Positions 47,630 through 57,174 of a DNA stretch of 64,000 bases are shown piece by piece. The translations under genes and the position numbers were made by a program. Numbering within the stretch: position 1 is the first letter of the stretch; every line of letters starts with the position of its first letter. Under the pieces are notes generated by a model. It had not been told where the DNA came from. It did no database searches and saw only the letters and a program-made list of their open reading frames with translations. Source of the DNA: Demequina sp. NBRC 110051 (GTDB lineage: Bacteria; Actinomycetota; Actinomycetes; Actinomycetales; Demequinaceae); the NCBI RefSeq assembly GCF_002090055.1, contig NZ_BBRH01000015.1, forward strand, positions 1 to 64,000. The letters are read 5' to 3'.

Positions 47630-48993
47630 GCGCTCACCTTCTCGCGCATCGCACCCCAAGGAGCGCAATACTCCGTTGCCGTGAGGGACACCTCGAGCGG
47701 GAGGAGCGCAAGCACCTCGAACCCGCCGTCGTGGGTGCGGCCGGTATGACTCACCCCGCCCAGAAGTGCCGCCCGGTCGCGAATACCCGCGAGCCCGCGT
47801 CCCATTCCCCCGCGTCCCGGCACCGCGGTTCCGGGACCGTTCGACACCTGCAGGCCCACGGCATCGGCCACCCGCTCGACTCTGACCGCGATGACGGCCC
47901 CCGGGGCGTGCTTGGCGGCATTGGTGATGGCCTCACGGATCACGGCATAGACGGTGCGAGAGACGGGCTTGGGCGCGTCGTCCATCCTCAGGTCCGCCTC
48001 AACGGTGAGGCCGGCCGCGCGAGCTGCGGCGACAAGTGCGGGCAGTTGCGGCATTCCCGGCAGCGGCGCGCGCGGCTCCGAGTCGTCACCCCTCAGAGCC
48101 GCAATGATGCGGTCCAGCTCGCCCATCGCCGCACGGCCGCGCTCCTCGATGTTGCGCAGCGCCTGGCGCGCGAACTCGGGATCGGAGTCGAAGACGTGCG
48201 CGCCAGCGCCCGCCTGAACGATGTTCATCGTGATCATGTGGCCGATCGAGTCGTGAAGTTCCTGGTCGATCCTCACCTGGGTCTCGGCGAGCTCGGCCCG
48301 AGCCGTGGCGCGTGCCACCGTCTCCGCGGCGCACGGCCCCAGGGCCCACCGCGCTAGGGGTTGGTGCAGGCACGAGTAGTGGTGAGAGATCCAGGAGAAC
48401 ATCGGCACCGCGAACGCCACCACCGGTGTGCCCACGAGTGTCCAGAACACCACCGTGTCGACGATGGCGACCGCGGTCGGCTCGTCCGCCCCGGGCCCCG
48501 GCACGATTCCCACCGCATAGCCCACGGCGATGAGCCATGCGGCGACAAGACTCACCGGCACCACGATCGCCGCCACCGCGAGCGCGAAGCCCACCGGCCC
48601 CAGCACACTGCGCATCATGATCCACGCGAGGATCCGCCAGCCGTTGGTGTCGTGCAGGAGTGCGTGCCCCCAGCGGCCCGCGCCCGCCATCGTCATCGGT
48701 TCCCCCGGCTCGTGGAGGCGATAGCCACGCGGTCCCGGCTCACCGACCTCGGCATCGAGGGCGGCGTTCGCGAGGCGGCGCTCTAATGCTCCCAGCGGGC
48801 GCAACGTCCACTGCATGAAGGCCAGCACCACGACACCGACCCAGACGATCACGAGCGCGAGGCCCACGGCGTACAGCGTCACCGCGTACGTGAACCACAG
48901 TATTCCGAGCGGCAGGCCAATGAGCAGGTATGACACCTCACGCCAGGTCCGGACAGACCAGGTGTTCGCGAAGTAGTGGCCGAGAGCGCGCAT
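47626..48993 (-). CDS. Sensor histidine kinase, NarL-system type
   Basis: 455 residues: N-terminal sensor-type membrane region with four helices (YLLIGLPLGILWFTYAVTLY; ALVIVWVGVVVLAFM; VGFALAVAAIVVPVSLVAAWLIAVGYAVG; VFWTLVGTPVVAFAVPMF), then HisKA_3 dimerisation with phospho-His in QELHDSIGHMITMN and a HATPase with AITNAAKHAPGA and GRGLAGIRDRAALLGG. ATG 48993 (MRALGHYF) is preferred because the membrane domain starts soon after; ATG 49002 is an alternative. Resembles VraS/LiaS-like cell-envelope sensors. Confidence 0.92.
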   Translation of the reverse strand: MRALGHYFANTWSVRTWREVSYLLIGLPLGILWFTYAVTLYAVGLALVIVWVGVVVLAFMQWTLRPLGALERRLANAALDAEVGEPGPRGYRLHEPGEPMTMAGAGRWGHALLHDTNGWRILAWIMMRSVLGPVGFALAVAAIVVPVSLVAAWLIAVGYAVGIVPGPGADEPTAVAIVDTVVFWTLVGTPVVAFAVPMFSWISHHYSCLHQPLARWALGPCAAETVARATARAELAETQVRIDQELHDSIGHMITMNIVQAGAGAHVFDSDPEFARQALRNIEERGRAAMGELDRIIAALRGDDSEPRAPLPGMPQLPALVAAARAAGLTVEADLRMDDAPKPVSRTVYAVIREAITNAAKHAPGAVIAVRVERVADAVGLQVSNGPGTAVPGRGGMGRGLAGIRDRAALLGGVSHTGRTHDGGFEVLALLPLEVSLTATEYCAPWGAMREKVSA

Positions 48994-49203
48994 AGGGACC
49001 ATCGTGCCCGGTGCGGCCCCGTCTCGCCCACGCTCGCGCGGACGTTTTGTGACTCCCTCCCATGGGGGACGCGGCCCGGATGCGTGCCCCTCTCGCGGCA
49101 ACCTCGAATCCCCCGGAGCCCCGGCACGAATGGCTCGCAGGCGTGCTGACCATCCCTGGGCCGCCTTTCTAGCGTCGAGGTGTCCCTATCGACAGGAGCA
49201 GAC

Positions 49204-51405
49204 ATGAGTCCCCAGGGCATCACCGGGCGCCTCGCCCACACCGCGGCCACCCGGCCGTGGCTCACCGTATCCGTCTGGGTCGTGGCGATCGCCGCTGCGG
49301 CCTACGCCGCGTCAGGCCTCGGCGACGCGCTCACCCAGGACGATCGCATCCAGGTCGCCACACAGTCCGACGCAGCGGCCGCGCTTGTCGCCGCACACGA
49401 AGAGACGACGGCCGATGCCGTGGGCGCCTCAGAGGCGACCGTCGAGACCGTCGTGGTCGCCTCCGACGGCGAGCGCTTTGGTTCGCCCGCATTCTCGGAC
49501 GCGCTCGCGGTGCTCGCGCGCGCCCTCGATGCAGTCGACGGCGTCGAGGGCGTCGCAGAGCCGTCGCCCGAGGCTGGCTCCGTCGCACCCGATGGCTCCT
49601 CTGCCCTCATCACCGCCGCGGTCACCGCTGACGAGGACGGCGAGGTGGTCGACGCCATGCTCACGGCGCTCGAGGAGGCGACACCCGCGGGATTCGACGT
49701 CTCCGTCGCGGGAGAGGCGACGGGCGAGGTCATGTTCGACTCGCTCGCGGAGGAGGGCCTGGTACGCGGCGAGGCCATCGGTGTCGCCGTCGCACTCGTC
49801 ATCCTGGTGGGCGTCTTCGGCGCGCTCCTCGCTGCAGGCATCCCCCTCGTCGTCGCGATCGCCGCGATCGTCATGGCCGTCGGCGCCACGGCCATCGTGG
49901 GTCAAAGCTTCGAGTTGTCGTTCTTTGTCGTGAACATGATCACGATGATGGGCCTCGCCCTCGGCATCGACTACTCGCTGGTGATGGTGCAACGCTTCCG
50001 CGAAGAGCTGGCGGCGGGCCGCGACGTAGTGGATGCCGTGACGGTGGCGGCAGGCACCGCCAACCGCGCGGTCCTGTTCTCCGGCATCACCGTCGTCATC
50101 TCCCTGATGGGTCTCCTACTCGTGCCGTCGACCATCATGCGCTCGCTCGGTGCGGGCGCGATCCTGGTCGCCGTGATGGCTGTGGCCGCGTCGCTCACTC
50201 TGCTGCCAGCCATCCTGCGGCTGCTGGGCCACCGCGTCAACGCCGGCCGCCTGCCGGGCCGCCACCCGGACGCCGAGCCGCGCGCGTGGCGCGCCGTTGC
50301 GCGGACCGTGAGCGCCCGCCCCGGCGCATGGGCCGTCGGCGGCCTGGTGATTCTGGGGCTCCTTGCCGCACCCGCGACGCAGATGCGCATGGCGTTCCCC
50401 GGCCTCGACTCGCTACCCGAGGACAACTCGCTGCGCGTCGCGGCCCAGACCCTTGCGGACGAGTACGGGCTGGGCCAGGGCGCGACCGTGATCGCCGTGG
50501 ACGGCGGCGCCGACACTCGGGCGGCCGTCGAGGAGATCGCTTCACGCGTCAGCGCGGATCCCGCCTTCGCCGATGCCACGGTGACCTACGTGGGCGACGA
50601 CGCCATCGTCGCCTCGACGGAACTGCTCGATGCGGCCGATCCGGAGGCGGACGCGGCCGTTGCGCGCCTGCGCGACACGGTCGTGCCAGCGGCACTCGAG
50701 GGCACGGACGCCACCGCGTACGTGGGCGGCGACCAGGCCGAGGCGGTGGACTTCACCGACGTCATCCGCGACGCCACGCCCTGGGTGCTGCTCACCGTCC
50801 TGGGCGCGAGCTGTGTGCTCCTACTGGTTGCATTCCGCTCGGTGGTGGTGCCCGCGATGGCGATCGCGCTCAACCTGCTGTCGACCGCGGCGGCATTCGG
50901 CATGCTCGTCGCGGTCTTCCAGTGGGGCTGGGGCGGCGCGCTCCTGGGCTTCCCCCAGGTCGACGGCATCGCGCCGTGGATCCCTCTGTTCCTCTTCGCG
51001 GTCCTCTTCGGCCTCTCGATGGACTATCACGTGTTCCTCCTGAGCCGCATCAAGGAGCGTCACGACGCCGGAGCACCCACGCGGGAGGCCGTCGCATACG
51101 GCCTGTCCCGCACCGGCTCCCTCATCACGGGTGCGGCGCTCATCATGGTCGCGGTGTTCGCGGGCTTCGCGTTGGGCGACCTCGCGGAGTTCTCCCAGAT
51201 GGGCTTCGGGCTCGCCGCGGCCGTCATCCTCGACGCGACCGTGGTCCGCTCGATCCTCGTGCCCGCGCTCATGACCCTGCTGGGCCAGCGCAACTGGTCC
51301 CTGCCCCGCTGGCTTGAGTGGCTACCGCAGGTGAGGATCGAGGCCCAGCCGGCCGCGGCATCGGCCGCCCGCGCCGACGACGAACGCGAGCCCGCGCTCG
51401 TCTAG
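49204..51405 (+). CDS. MMPL-family membrane transporter
   Basis: 733 residues, RND-superfamily topology: one N-terminal helix, a large external loop, five helices (about 185-345), a second loop and five more helices (about 525-710), i.e. two MMPL halves. Conserved GIDYSLVMVQRFREE and GLSMDYHVFLLSRIKE are the paired proton-relay motifs. Members export lipids, siderophores or drugs. ATG 49204 with AGGAG five bases before. Divergent from the NarL-type two-component genes, so probably their target. Confidence 0.92.
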   Translation: MSPQGITGRLAHTAATRPWLTVSVWVVAIAAAAYAASGLGDALTQDDRIQVATQSDAAAALVAAHEETTADAVGASEATVETVVVASDGERFGSPAFSDALAVLARALDAVDGVEGVAEPSPEAGSVAPDGSSALITAAVTADEDGEVVDAMLTALEEATPAGFDVSVAGEATGEVMFDSLAEEGLVRGEAIGVAVALVILVGVFGALLAAGIPLVVAIAAIVMAVGATAIVGQSFELSFFVVNMITMMGLALGIDYSLVMVQRFREELAAGRDVVDAVTVAAGTANRAVLFSGITVVISLMGLLLVPSTIMRSLGAGAILVAVMAVAASLTLLPAILRLLGHRVNAGRLPGRHPDAEPRAWRAVARTVSARPGAWAVGGLVILGLLAAPATQMRMAFPGLDSLPEDNSLRVAAQTLADEYGLGQGATVIAVDGGADTRAAVEEIASRVSADPAFADATVTYVGDDAIVASTELLDAADPEADAAVARLRDTVVPAALEGTDATAYVGGDQAEAVDFTDVIRDATPWVLLTVLGASCVLLLVAFRSVVVPAMAIALNLLSTAAAFGMLVAVFQWGWGGALLGFPQVDGIAPWIPLFLFAVLFGLSMDYHVFLLSRIKERHDAGAPTREAVAYGLSRTGSLITGAALIMVAVFAGFALGDLAEFSQMGFGLAAAVILDATVVRSILVPALMTLLGQRNWSLPRWLEWLPQVRIEAQPAAASAARADDEREPALV

Positions 51406-51408
51406 CGG

Positions 51409-52362
51409 CTACGCGACCCCGAACTGGTTAGCCACGTCCTTGATGGACTGGGCGGAGGCGAGCAGGGCTGCCGTCTCCGCCTCGTCCATCGGGACGGTCG
51501 CGTGGTGCTCGATGCCGTGGCGGCCCACCACCGACGGCAGCGACATGCACACCTCGCCCACCCCTGGGTAGTCGATGAGGGTCGACACGGGCATGATGCG
51601 GCGCTGGTCACCCAGCACCGCCTCGACGATGCGGGCACCGGCGGCGCCGACCGCGTAGTTGGTCGCGCCCTTGCCCTCGATGATGGTGTACGCGGAGCGC
51701 ATCACGTCGTGGTGGATCTGCTCACGCTTCTCCGGGGTCATCACGATCTGGCCCTCGCGATCGCGCCACTCGGTCAGCAACTGTCCACCGATCGAGGCGG
51801 AGGACCACAGCGCGACCTCGGAGTCGCCGTGCTCACCGGCGATATAGGCGTGGACGTTGCCGACGGCGACGTCGCAGACCGCGGCAATCTGGTGGCGCAG
51901 GCGCGAGGTGTCGAGCGCCGTGCCCGAGCCGAACATCTGCGCGGGATCCATCCCGGACTTCTTGATCGCCGCGTACGTGACCACATCGACGGGGTTGGTG
52001 ACGAGGATGTAGATCGCGTCCGGCGCGACCTTCAGCAGCGGTGGCAACACCTTGTCCATGAGCGAAATGGTCGCGCCGGCCAGGTCCATGCGGGACTGAC
52101 CGGGCTGCTGCTTGGCGCCAGCCGTGATGACCACCACGTCGGACCCGCGGACGACCTCGACGTCGTCCGAGCCCAGCACCGTCGCCTCGGGCATGAACTG
52201 GATGCCCTGGGCGAGGTCAAGCGCCTCCGCCTCGACCTTCGCCTTGTTGATGTCATACAGCGCCACCGTGCGGGCAAAACCGCGCATCAGGCCTGCATAC
52301 GCGAGGGTCGCACCCACGGCGCCCGCGCCAATGATCGACACCTTCGAGGTCTTGGATTCCAT
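51409..52362 (-). CDS. ldh: L-lactate dehydrogenase
   Basis: Reduces pyruvate to L-lactate with NADH. 317 residues: SIIGAGAVGATLAY nucleotide loop, GAKQQPGQSRMDL mobile loop with the Gln that selects pyruvate, VTNPVDVVTY, and GEHGDSEVALWS with the catalytic His. Convergent with the MMPL gene, three bases between stops. Suggests mixed-acid or fermentative capacity. Confidence 0.96.
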   Translation of the reverse strand: MESKTSKVSIIGAGAVGATLAYAGLMRGFARTVALYDINKAKVEAEALDLAQGIQFMPEATVLGSDDVEVVRGSDVVVITAGAKQQPGQSRMDLAGATISLMDKVLPPLLKVAPDAIYILVTNPVDVVTYAAIKKSGMDPAQMFGSGTALDTSRLRHQIAAVCDVAVGNVHAYIAGEHGDSEVALWSSASIGGQLLTEWRDREGQIVMTPEKREQIHHDVMRSAYTIIEGKGATNYAVGAAGARIVEAVLGDQRRIMPVSTLIDYPGVGEVCMSLPSVVGRHGIEHHATVPMDEAETAALLASAQSIKDVANQFGVA

Positions 52363-52453
52363 GGCTTCCTCCCGAGTCGCGGTTCCGCGGTCAGCCTATA
52401 GGGCCGATGCCGTGGCGGGGCGGTCGTGCCCACCCGCCTTCCGCGCGGCCCGC

Positions 52454-52540
52454 GTCACGAAGTGACGGTCGTTGAGCCGACACGCCGCGCGCGACGAACG
52501 TCAGCCCGGCGTGTCGTCCGGATCACCGTCACTTCGTCAC
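52454..52540. terminator. Nested inverted repeat, probable terminator
   Basis: Outer arms of 16 bp (52454-52469 with 52525-52540, one mismatch) surround an inner perfect 10-bp pairing CGACACGCCG (52478-52487) with 52507-52516. It begins inside the stop codon region of the secreted-protein gene (52537) and extends toward ldh, all in the 174-bp gap. No T-run. Confidence 0.6.
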
Positions 52541-53181
52541 GAGGTGCCAGACGTGGCCGGGCGGGTCTCGATGCACAGGTCACCCGCGGCGATCTCCTCT
52601 GCGGGCACGTTGAGGTTTCCGCCCCAGCGCTGCTCGATGAAGTACTGCGCGCCCGCGCACCACCGGTCGCCGAGCACGAACGCCGAGCCCAGGGACAGAC
52701 GTTCGCCGGTGTATGTGAAGGACTGCCCGCCGGGCGCGAGGTCGTCGAGGGCGAGAGCGTCCGCCCAAGGCACGAGCGACCACCCGTCCCCGCCGCAGCG
52801 CCGCTCGGGCTCTCCCGACCCGAGGTCAACCAGTGCCTCTTCGTCGGTCTCGATGGGCAGGTCGCAGTTGGGGTCAAAGACGAGCGCACCACCCGTCAGC
52901 ACGATGTCGTCGTCGCACGTGTCGGTCGCGGCGGTGGTGATCGTGGGGTCGGTCAAGGTCACCTCGACGCGGGTCAGCCCCCACAGATCGAGAAGGGGGG
53001 CACGTCCCGACGACTCCAGGTCGGCCTCTAGGGTGATGGCACCGCAGCCATCCTGGGCCGCCACCGCGGTCTGCGACACCGGCGTGACGGCATCCCCGAC
53101 CGCGCGGGCCGGCACGACCGTCAGCGCCCCGAGCACGGCGACGGCTGCCAGGCCAATGACCGTCTTGACCCACCACGCCAT
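52537..53181 (-). CDS. Secreted or membrane-anchored protein of unknown function
   Basis: 214 residues: MAWWVKTVIGLAAVAVLGALTVVPARA is a signal peptide or anchor (cleavage after ARA near residue 27). The mature part is acidic, with seven or eight Cys (for example QDGCGAI, TDTCDDD, DPNCDLP, ERRCGGD, DRWCAGA, DLCIETR) likely forming disulfides, and Asp-rich turns. ATG 53181 has a GAGGGGGAG ribosome site. No family recognised. Confidence 0.8.
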   Translation of the reverse strand: MAWWVKTVIGLAAVAVLGALTVVPARAVGDAVTPVSQTAVAAQDGCGAITLEADLESSGRAPLLDLWGLTRVEVTLTDPTITTAATDTCDDDIVLTGGALVFDPNCDLPIETDEEALVDLGSGEPERRCGGDGWSLVPWADALALDDLAPGGQSFTYTGERLSLGSAFVLGDRWCAGAQYFIEQRWGGNLNVPAEEIAAGDLCIETRPATSGTS

Positions 53182-53297
53182 GTGCTCCCCCTCGGTGGCG
53201 CGCTTTGCGCCTGGGGGAAAACTACTGCCCACGAGGGTCCGTGCGCCACAGCGCGACCCGAGGTGAGCGGGCGGTGTGCCGTGTCAGCCGCGACGCG

Positions 53298-54341
53298 TCA
53301 GCGCTCGCTCGCGAGCACGCGCGCCGATTCTCGCTCAGCGCTGAGGTTACGCACGCCCGCACGCGAGCCCGCGAGCTTGGCCGCGATGTGCTCGCCCACG
53401 GTGATGGGCTCGTAGAGATCCGGGTGTTCAGCATCCACGCAGGACGGCAAAGTACTGATGACCGTGTCGACGTTGCCGTCGTGGAAGAACGCGGCGCTGC
53501 GGCGGCGCTCGATGGTCCCGTCGACCACGGGCGGCTTCACACGGTGCAGCGTGGACATCCATCGCTCGTTCGTCAGGCGCGCGGTGACGTCGCCGAGGTT
53601 GATGAGCATCGCACCTTCGTCGGGTTGGACATCGTTCCAGCGGCCCTCGGTGTCGAGCACCTGCAGACCCTTGATGCGGTCGGCCCACAGCACCGTCACG
53701 ATGCCAAAATCGGTGTGCTCACCCATGCCTGTCAGGTCGCCGTCCAGTTCGACGTTGGTGCCCGGCGGCAGGGCGTAGTTATTCATCCGCAGCACGTCGA
53801 GCGAGTGGTCGCAGCGCTCCTCGAAGAACTCCGGCGCGAGGCCCAGCGCGTCCGCGAAGATCCGCGTCATGGTGCGGGCCACCCGGGCGGCCTCGCCAAA
53901 GTACGTCCAGACCTGGGACTCGAAGCCGGGCACGTCGGGCCAGACGTTGTCCGCGTAATCCACGGGCGACAGGTCCACCGCATCCGGGTAGTCCGCAGCC
54001 GTGGCGCCCACATTGAAGGCCTCGAAGAAGTCGTTCATGCGCGTCGCCGACTCGACCCCCAGCGACAGGCTCAGCGACTCCGACTTGGGAGGCGAGTACC
54101 CGCGATTGATCTCCGGCGGCGTGCGGTAGCCCTTCTTGTCGTCGAGGTCGAGCCCAAAGAAGCCGTCCATCGCCGCGGCCAGGCCATCCGTCACCGGACC
54201 CGGAATGCCGTGGCCATGAATCTGCATGAACCCCACGGTGCGGCACGCGTGGTCGACCGCGGCGGCGACCGCGGCCCGCTCCTCGGCGGTTCCTCCCTGG
54301 ACGTAGGGAGTGATGTCGATGGCGGGAACCTCGAAGGCCAT
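53298..54341 (-). CDS. Isopenicillin-N-synthase-family Fe(II)/2-oxoglutarate oxygenase
   Basis: 347 residues: DIOX_N domain (FEVPAIDITPYV; VGFMQIHGHGIP near 37-48) and a 2OG-FeII domain with MGEHTDFGIVTVL (metal His and Asp), MSTLHRV (second metal His) and RRRSAAFFHDGN (the Arg-x-Ser 2-oxoglutarate clamp). All metal ligands present. True substrates in bacteria vary widely (amino acids, peptides, hormones), and the neighbours give no clue. Confidence 0.88.
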   Translation of the reverse strand: MAFEVPAIDITPYVQGGTAEERAAVAAAVDHACRTVGFMQIHGHGIPGPVTDGLAAAMDGFFGLDLDDKKGYRTPPEINRGYSPPKSESLSLSLGVESATRMNDFFEAFNVGATAADYPDAVDLSPVDYADNVWPDVPGFESQVWTYFGEAARVARTMTRIFADALGLAPEFFEERCDHSLDVLRMNNYALPPGTNVELDGDLTGMGEHTDFGIVTVLWADRIKGLQVLDTEGRWNDVQPDEGAMLINLGDVTARLTNERWMSTLHRVKPPVVDGTIERRRSAAFFHDGNVDTVISTLPSCVDAEHPDLYEPITVGEHIAAKLAGSRAGVRNLSAERESARVLASER

Positions 54342-54466
54342 GGGCAGTCCTCTCGCGACGGCGCAGCACTCGACGGCACCACACGCACCGTCTCACTCGG
54401 ATGCTAGCCAGGCGCCTGTTTCATGCGCATGACCGCCGTCGCACGCCACCGGCGACGAGGGACCGA

Positions 54467-57100
54467 CTACAGCTTCTCCAGCGAGTTGAACCGGAGCACT
54501 AGGCGCTTCACGCCCTCGGAACCGAAGTCGACTTTGGCCACGGCGTTGCGGCCCGAGCCCTCGGTCCCGACCACCTTGCCCATGCCGAACTTGTCGCTCA
54601 TCACGCGATCGCCCACCTCGAACTCGCTGTCGCCACCGGCGCCGCCGGGCGGGCTGGGCGGCACGTAGCGCGAGGTGACGGCCCCGGCGCGCGCGTAGGT
54701 GTTGCCGTCCGCGCGGTCCTGGTTGCCGCCGTAGCCACCCGAGCCGCCGCCGAAGCCGCCCCACGAGCCGCCGCGGCTGGTGCCGCGATCCGACTTCGCC
54801 CTGAGCGACGCCATCGACTGCTGGGCGATCTTCCACTCGATGAGTTCGGCGGGGATCTCCTCGGTGAAACGCGACGCACCAAAGTACTGCGGCGCGCCCC
54901 AGCTGGAGCGCATCTGAGCGCGAGTGAGGTACAGCTTCTGGCGCGCGCGGGTCAGGCCCACGTACGCGAGGCGCCGCTCCTCCTCCATGTCTTTGGTCTC
55001 GCCGGACTCGATGGAGCGCATGTGCGGGAAGGTGCCGTCCTCCATACCGGTGAGGAAGACGACGGGGAACTCGAGGCCCTTCGCGGTGTGCAGCGTCATC
55101 ATGGTGACCACGCCGCCCGTGCCGTCCTCGTCGGGCAGCTGGTCGGCATCGGCCACGAGCGCGACCTTCTCGAGGAAGTCCTCGAGCGTGCCCTCGGGGT
55201 TTTCCTCGGAGAACTCGCGGCCCACCGCGACGAGCTCCATGATGTTCTCCACGCGGCTCGCGTCCTGCGGATCCTCGGAGTTGCGGTACGCGGTGAGCAT
55301 CCCGGAACGGTCGGCGATCGCGTCCAGCACACCCGCGGGGCCGTTGTCCGCCGCGATCGCACGCAGGTCGTCCATGAGCGACACGAAGTCGCCGATCGCG
55401 CGCACCGCGCGCGTCTGCAAGCCGGCCTCGCCCGCCCGGCGAAGCGCGTCGCCAAAGCTGACCGACGCATCGGCCGTCGTCAACTCACGCCGCAAGGCGT
55501 CGATGCCCTCGACGGCCGTGTCGCCAATGGCGCGGCGCGGGGTGTTGATGATGCGCCGCATCGCGATGTCGTCGTCCTCGTTCACCACCGCGGAGAGGTA
55601 GGCCAACATGTCCTTGATCTCCTTGCGGTCGTAGAAGCGCGTGCCTCCGATGACCTTGTAGGGGATCTCGGCACGCATGAAGCGCTCCTCGAGCGCGCGG
55701 GACTGCGCGTTGGCGCGGTACATGATCGCGATGTCGCCCTCGGAGTAGTCGCCCGCGTCGATGAGACGGCGGATCTCGCCCGCGATGTACTGCGCCTCGT
55801 CCTGCTCGGATTCGCCCGCGTAGCCCTCGATCTTGGCGCCGGCGCCCGAGTCGGTCCACAGATTCTTGGGCCTGCGCCCCTCGTTGTTTTTGATCACCGC
55901 GTTGGCGGCGCTGAGGATGTTCTGCGTGGAGCGGTAGTTCTGCTCCAGGCGCACGATGTGCGCGGCCGGGTAGTCGGCCTCGAACTCCAGGATGTTGCGG
56001 ATGGTCGCGCCGCGGAAGGCGTAGATCGACTGGTCGGCGTCACCCACGACGGTGAGTTCGCCGGGCGGCAGTTCGGGGTCGCCGGGCTTGCCGATGAGCT
56101 CGCGCACCAGGATGTATTGCGCGTGGTTGGTGTCCTGGTACTCGTCGACCAGCACGTGGCGGAAGCGCTCGCGGTACGCGCGCGCCACCTGCGGGTTCTC
56201 TTGCAACAGGCGCACGGTGCGCACGATGATGTCGTCGAAGTCGACGGCGTTGGCAGCCTCGAGCCGGCGCTGATACTCCGCATAGGCGCGTCCCGCGGCG
56301 TGGTCGATCGAGAATTTCGACGCGTTCTCCGTGGCCGCAAGCGCCTCCAGGGGGCTGACCAGCTCGTCCTTGAACTTGCCGATGCGGTTCAGCAGCGCCT
56401 TGGGCGTGAACTTCTTGACATCGATGTTCAGCTCCTTGGCCACGAGCTTCATGAGGTTCGCGGAGTCGGTCTGGTCGTAGATCGAGAAGCTGGACTTCAG
56501 CCCGGCGGCCTTGTGGTCGGCACGCAGAATCCGCACGCACGCCGAGTGGAAGGTCGACACCCACATGCGCCGCGCATCCGGCCCCACAAGGTTCTCAACG
56601 CGCTCGCGCATCTCCCCCGCGGCCTTGTTGGTGAACGTAATCGCGAGGATCTGGTGCGGCCGCGCGCGGCCGGTGGCGAGCAGGTAGGCGATGCGATGGG
56701 TCAGCACGCGCGTCTTGCCCGAGCCGGCGCCGGCCATGATCAGCAGCGCCTCGCCAGCGTGCTCGACGGCCTCTGCCTGGGAGGGGTTGAGGCCCTCCAC
56801 CAGGGCCGATGCGTCCATCGCCGGGGCGGGGGCACCCCAGTCGTCATAGGCCGGGCGATTGTTGGCGGCCGATGCCATGGCCGGGTTCGGCTGCGCCGGC
56901 ACCTGGTCCGTGGTCGGCTCGGTGGGGGGCGTCCAAGCCTCCTCCGGCATGGGCTCATCCTCCGGCTCCGGCTCGGGGCCGGGCTCCCAGGCGGGCTCGA
57001 GGTCCTCAGCCCACGCGTCGCGGGCAGGCGCCGGTTCGCTCACGCGCGCCTGGGCGGGCTTGATGGGGTCCGGGCCGTCGAGTTCGAAGAGCGCATCCAT
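54467..57100 (-). CDS. pcrA: UvrD/PcrA-type DNA helicase
   Basis: 3'-5' superfamily 1 helicase for repair and replication restart. 877 residues; a Glu/Pro-rich leader (1-100) precedes LNPSQAEAVEH, Walker A MAGAGSGKTRVL (122-133), ITFTNKAAGEM, the VDEYQDTN motif II, VGDADQSIYAFRGA, RLEQNYRST, and ends with motifs TLHTAKGLEFPVVFL and LAYVGLTRARQKLYL. The last 65 residues form the PcrA C-terminal Tudor-like domain (VGDRVMSDKFGMGKVVG), known to bind RNA polymerase, after a Gly-rich linker. Confidence 0.96.
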   Translation of the reverse strand: MDALFELDGPDPIKPAQARVSEPAPARDAWAEDLEPAWEPGPEPEPEDEPMPEEAWTPPTEPTTDQVPAQPNPAMASAANNRPAYDDWGAPAPAMDASALVEGLNPSQAEAVEHAGEALLIMAGAGSGKTRVLTHRIAYLLATGRARPHQILAITFTNKAAGEMRERVENLVGPDARRMWVSTFHSACVRILRADHKAAGLKSSFSIYDQTDSANLMKLVAKELNIDVKKFTPKALLNRIGKFKDELVSPLEALAATENASKFSIDHAAGRAYAEYQRRLEAANAVDFDDIIVRTVRLLQENPQVARAYRERFRHVLVDEYQDTNHAQYILVRELIGKPGDPELPPGELTVVGDADQSIYAFRGATIRNILEFEADYPAAHIVRLEQNYRSTQNILSAANAVIKNNEGRRPKNLWTDSGAGAKIEGYAGESEQDEAQYIAGEIRRLIDAGDYSEGDIAIMYRANAQSRALEERFMRAEIPYKVIGGTRFYDRKEIKDMLAYLSAVVNEDDDIAMRRIINTPRRAIGDTAVEGIDALRRELTTADASVSFGDALRRAGEAGLQTRAVRAIGDFVSLMDDLRAIAADNGPAGVLDAIADRSGMLTAYRNSEDPQDASRVENIMELVAVGREFSEENPEGTLEDFLEKVALVADADQLPDEDGTGGVVTMMTLHTAKGLEFPVVFLTGMEDGTFPHMRSIESGETKDMEEERRLAYVGLTRARQKLYLTRAQMRSSWGAPQYFGASRFTEEIPAELIEWKIAQQSMASLRAKSDRGTSRGGSWGGFGGGSGGYGGNQDRADGNTYARAGAVTSRYVPPSPPGGAGGDSEFEVGDRVMSDKFGMGKVVGTEGSGRNAVAKVDFGSEGVKRLVLRFNSLEKL

Positions 57101-57174
57101 GACCCGAAAAGTCTAGGCGCTGCGAGTGACATCGGCGCCCGCCTGTGGACACCGCGGCACGTCACGCGCCAAGG

